Shown here: piece by piece, positions 62,821-64,000 of the stretch
Layout: the number at the start of each line of letters is the position of its first letter
Numbering within the stretch: the stretch's first letter is position 1
DNA from: Bacteroidota bacterium
GTDB lineage: Bacteria > Bacteroidota > Bacteroidia > AKYH767-A > OLB10
DNA: 64,000 bases
NCBI GenBank assembly: GCA_019136655.1
Contig: JAGVTU010000013.1
Span: 62,001-126,000, forward strand
Reading direction: 5' to 3'
Notes under the pieces: model-generated
The model's input: the letters and a program-made list of their open reading frames with translations, nothing else
The model's database searches: none
What the model was told of the DNA's origin: nothing
Translations under genes and position numbers: made by a program

Positions 62821-64000
62821 TTATACCGTCACTCCCATCAGGTCGAATGCTTCGGCTGAAGTAATTTTGATGTTGGCGAAATCGCCTATACGTACGTAAT
62901 TATGCTGCGCCTCCACCAGCACTTCATTGTCCACTTCAGGTGAATCGAATTCAGTACGTCCCACAAAATAATTTCCTTCTTTTCTGTCGAACAAAACCTT
63001 GCACGTAGTTCCTATTTTGTTTTGATTGACAGCATAGGATATTTGCTGTTGCACCTGCATCAGTTCATCCAGTCTGCGCTGTTTGGTTTCTTCGTCCACA
63101 TCATCTTTCAAAGTATATGCATGCGTATTCTCTTCGTGCGAATAGGTAAATACACCTGCTCTGTCAAAACGCATCTCTTCCAGAAAGCGCAATAAGGTTT
63201 CATGGTCCTTCTCTGTTTCACCGGGGTATCCTGTAATAAAGGTTGTGCGCACTGCCACTCCCGGAACTTTCTCTCTGATGGTGTTGATGAGTGATATTGT
63301 CTTTTCGCGGGTAATTCCTCTGCGCATACTTTTCAGCATATTGTCGCTGGCATGTTGCAAGGGTATGTCGAGGTATTTGCAAATGTTAGGTGTCTCTCGC
63401 ATCACATCCAGTATTTCCAGAGGGAAACCTGACGGGAAAGCATAATGCACACGCAACCACTCTATGCCTTCTACCGCGGCCAACTGCTCCATCAACTTAT
63501 GCAGTCTGCGTTCTTTGTAAAGGTCAAGTCCATAGAATGTGGAATCCTGTGCTATCAAAATTAATTCTTTAGTTCCTTTGGCAGCAAGTACTTTGGCTTC
63601 TTTCACCAACTCTTCAATGGGTTTTGAAACATGTTGCCCGCGCATCAAAGGAATGGCACAAAAAGAACAAGGGCGATCGCAACCTTCAGATATTTTCATG
63701 TAGGCAAAGTGGCGTGGTGTGGTCATCAGCCTTTCACCAATCAGCTCATGTTTGTAGTCGGCACCGAGTGTTTTAAGCAGCAATGGCAAATCATGTGTGC
63801 CAAAAAAATTATCTACTCCTTTAATTTCTTTTTCGAGTGCAGGTTTGTAGCGCTCTGAAAGGCATCCGGTAACAATCAGTTTTTCAATTTTTCCTTTTTC
63901 TTTTTCTCTGGCATAATGTAAAATAGTATCAATAGATTCCTGTTTTGCATTATCAATAAAACCACAGGTATTTACAATGACAATCTCTGCATTTTTTGAC
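62821..64000 (-). CDS. rimO: Ribosomal protein S12 methylthiotransferase RimO, partial (N-terminus beyond right edge)
   Basis: The open frame runs off the right edge of the window, so the start is missing; the frame continues upstream of the TTG at 63789. The N-terminal cluster region includes EIVIVNTCGFIDNAKQESID and LIVTGCLSERYKPALEKEIK. The radical-SAM motif is CDRPCSFC in KISEGCDRPCSFCAIPLMRG. The TRAM-like C-terminus has the RimO-specific DSPEVDNEV. It methylthiolates Asp89 of ribosomal protein S12. Because of the FIDNAK and DSPEVDNEV segments I prefer RimO over MiaB. The substrate gene rpsL is encoded at 32701-33093. Confidence 0.96.
   Translation of the reverse strand, partial: SKNAEIVIVNTCGFIDNAKQESIDTILHYAREKEKGKIEKLIVTGCLSERYKPALEKEIKGVDNFFGTHDLPLLLKTLGADYKHELIGERLMTTPRHFAYMKISEGCDRPCSFCAIPLMRGQHVSKPIEELVKEAKVLAAKGTKELILIAQDSTFYGLDLYKERRLHKLMEQLAAVEGIEWLRVHYAFPSGFPLEILDVMRETPNICKYLDIPLQHASDNMLKSMRRGITREKTISLINTIREKVPGVAVRTTFITGYPGETEKDHETLLRFLEEMRFDRAGVFTYSHEENTHAYTLKDDVDEETKQRRLDELMQVQQQISYAVNQNKIGTTCKVLFDRKEGNYFVGRTEFDSPEVDNEVLVEAQHNYVRIGDFANIKITSAEAFDLMGVTV

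Overview
The window is chromosomal DNA of a member of the phylum Bacteroidota. The evidence is the contiguous str-S10-spc-alpha ribosomal block without tuf, TonB-linked receptors with a carboxypeptidase-regulatory N-terminal domain, two proteins with a type IX secretion (T9SS) C-terminal sorting domain, an IspG enlarged by an insertion, bacillithiol synthesis (BshC), A-rich leaders with almost no Shine-Dalgarno sequences, and promoter elements of the Bacteroidota type (TAnnTTTG at -7). The gene set (full-length pyruvate carboxylase, bacillithiol, T9SS) fits a free-living or environmental lineage better than a gut Bacteroides, but the sequence does not fix the genus.

Layout. 1-2450 (minus): a truncated sugar-nucleotide epimerase, a glycosyltransferase and a lipoprotein. 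2700-7900 (plus): a large TPR protein translationally overlapped with an outer-membrane barrel, then a small Lys-rich secreted protein and a structured 3' region. 8050-14310 (plus): a DUF1810 protein, two tandem rhomboid proteases, an EEP-family hydrolase, a stand-alone Cas6-like endoribonuclease with no CRISPR array or other cas gene, and an AsmA-like/GT51 peptidoglycan glycosyltransferase. 14310-33170 (minus): a periplasmic glutathione peroxidase, then 30 or so genes for ribosomal proteins, SecY, methionine aminopeptidase, IF-1, RNA polymerase alpha and EF-G, starting at a well-formed promoter near 33138-33167 and ending at a terminator near 14996-15027.

33400-44500: a secreted PIG-L deacetylase, a LOG-family protein, an outer-membrane barrel, a receptor pair, signal peptidase I with WbqC, and a four-gene SRPBCC/VOC/DUF1801/VOC cassette. 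44500-44890 is a gene-free patch with palindromic REP-like repeats. 44890-64000: a T9SS cargo protein, a PepSY-like protein, NAD(P)HX repair enzyme and IspG (convergent and overlapping by 36 bp), another T9SS protein, two glycosyltransferases, an outer-membrane receptor, a sugar-phosphate transferase with BshC, pyruvate carboxylase, and RimO truncated by the right edge. RimO modifies ribosomal protein S12, whose gene is also in the window.

Most of the window is housekeeping. The most unusual item is the orphan Cas6-like gene in a core-genome context; next are the structured 3' region at 7888-8018, the terminator-like hairpin touching the start codon at 12382, and the TPR/barrel pair. No tRNA, rRNA, CRISPR array, prophage or intact insertion sequence was seen.
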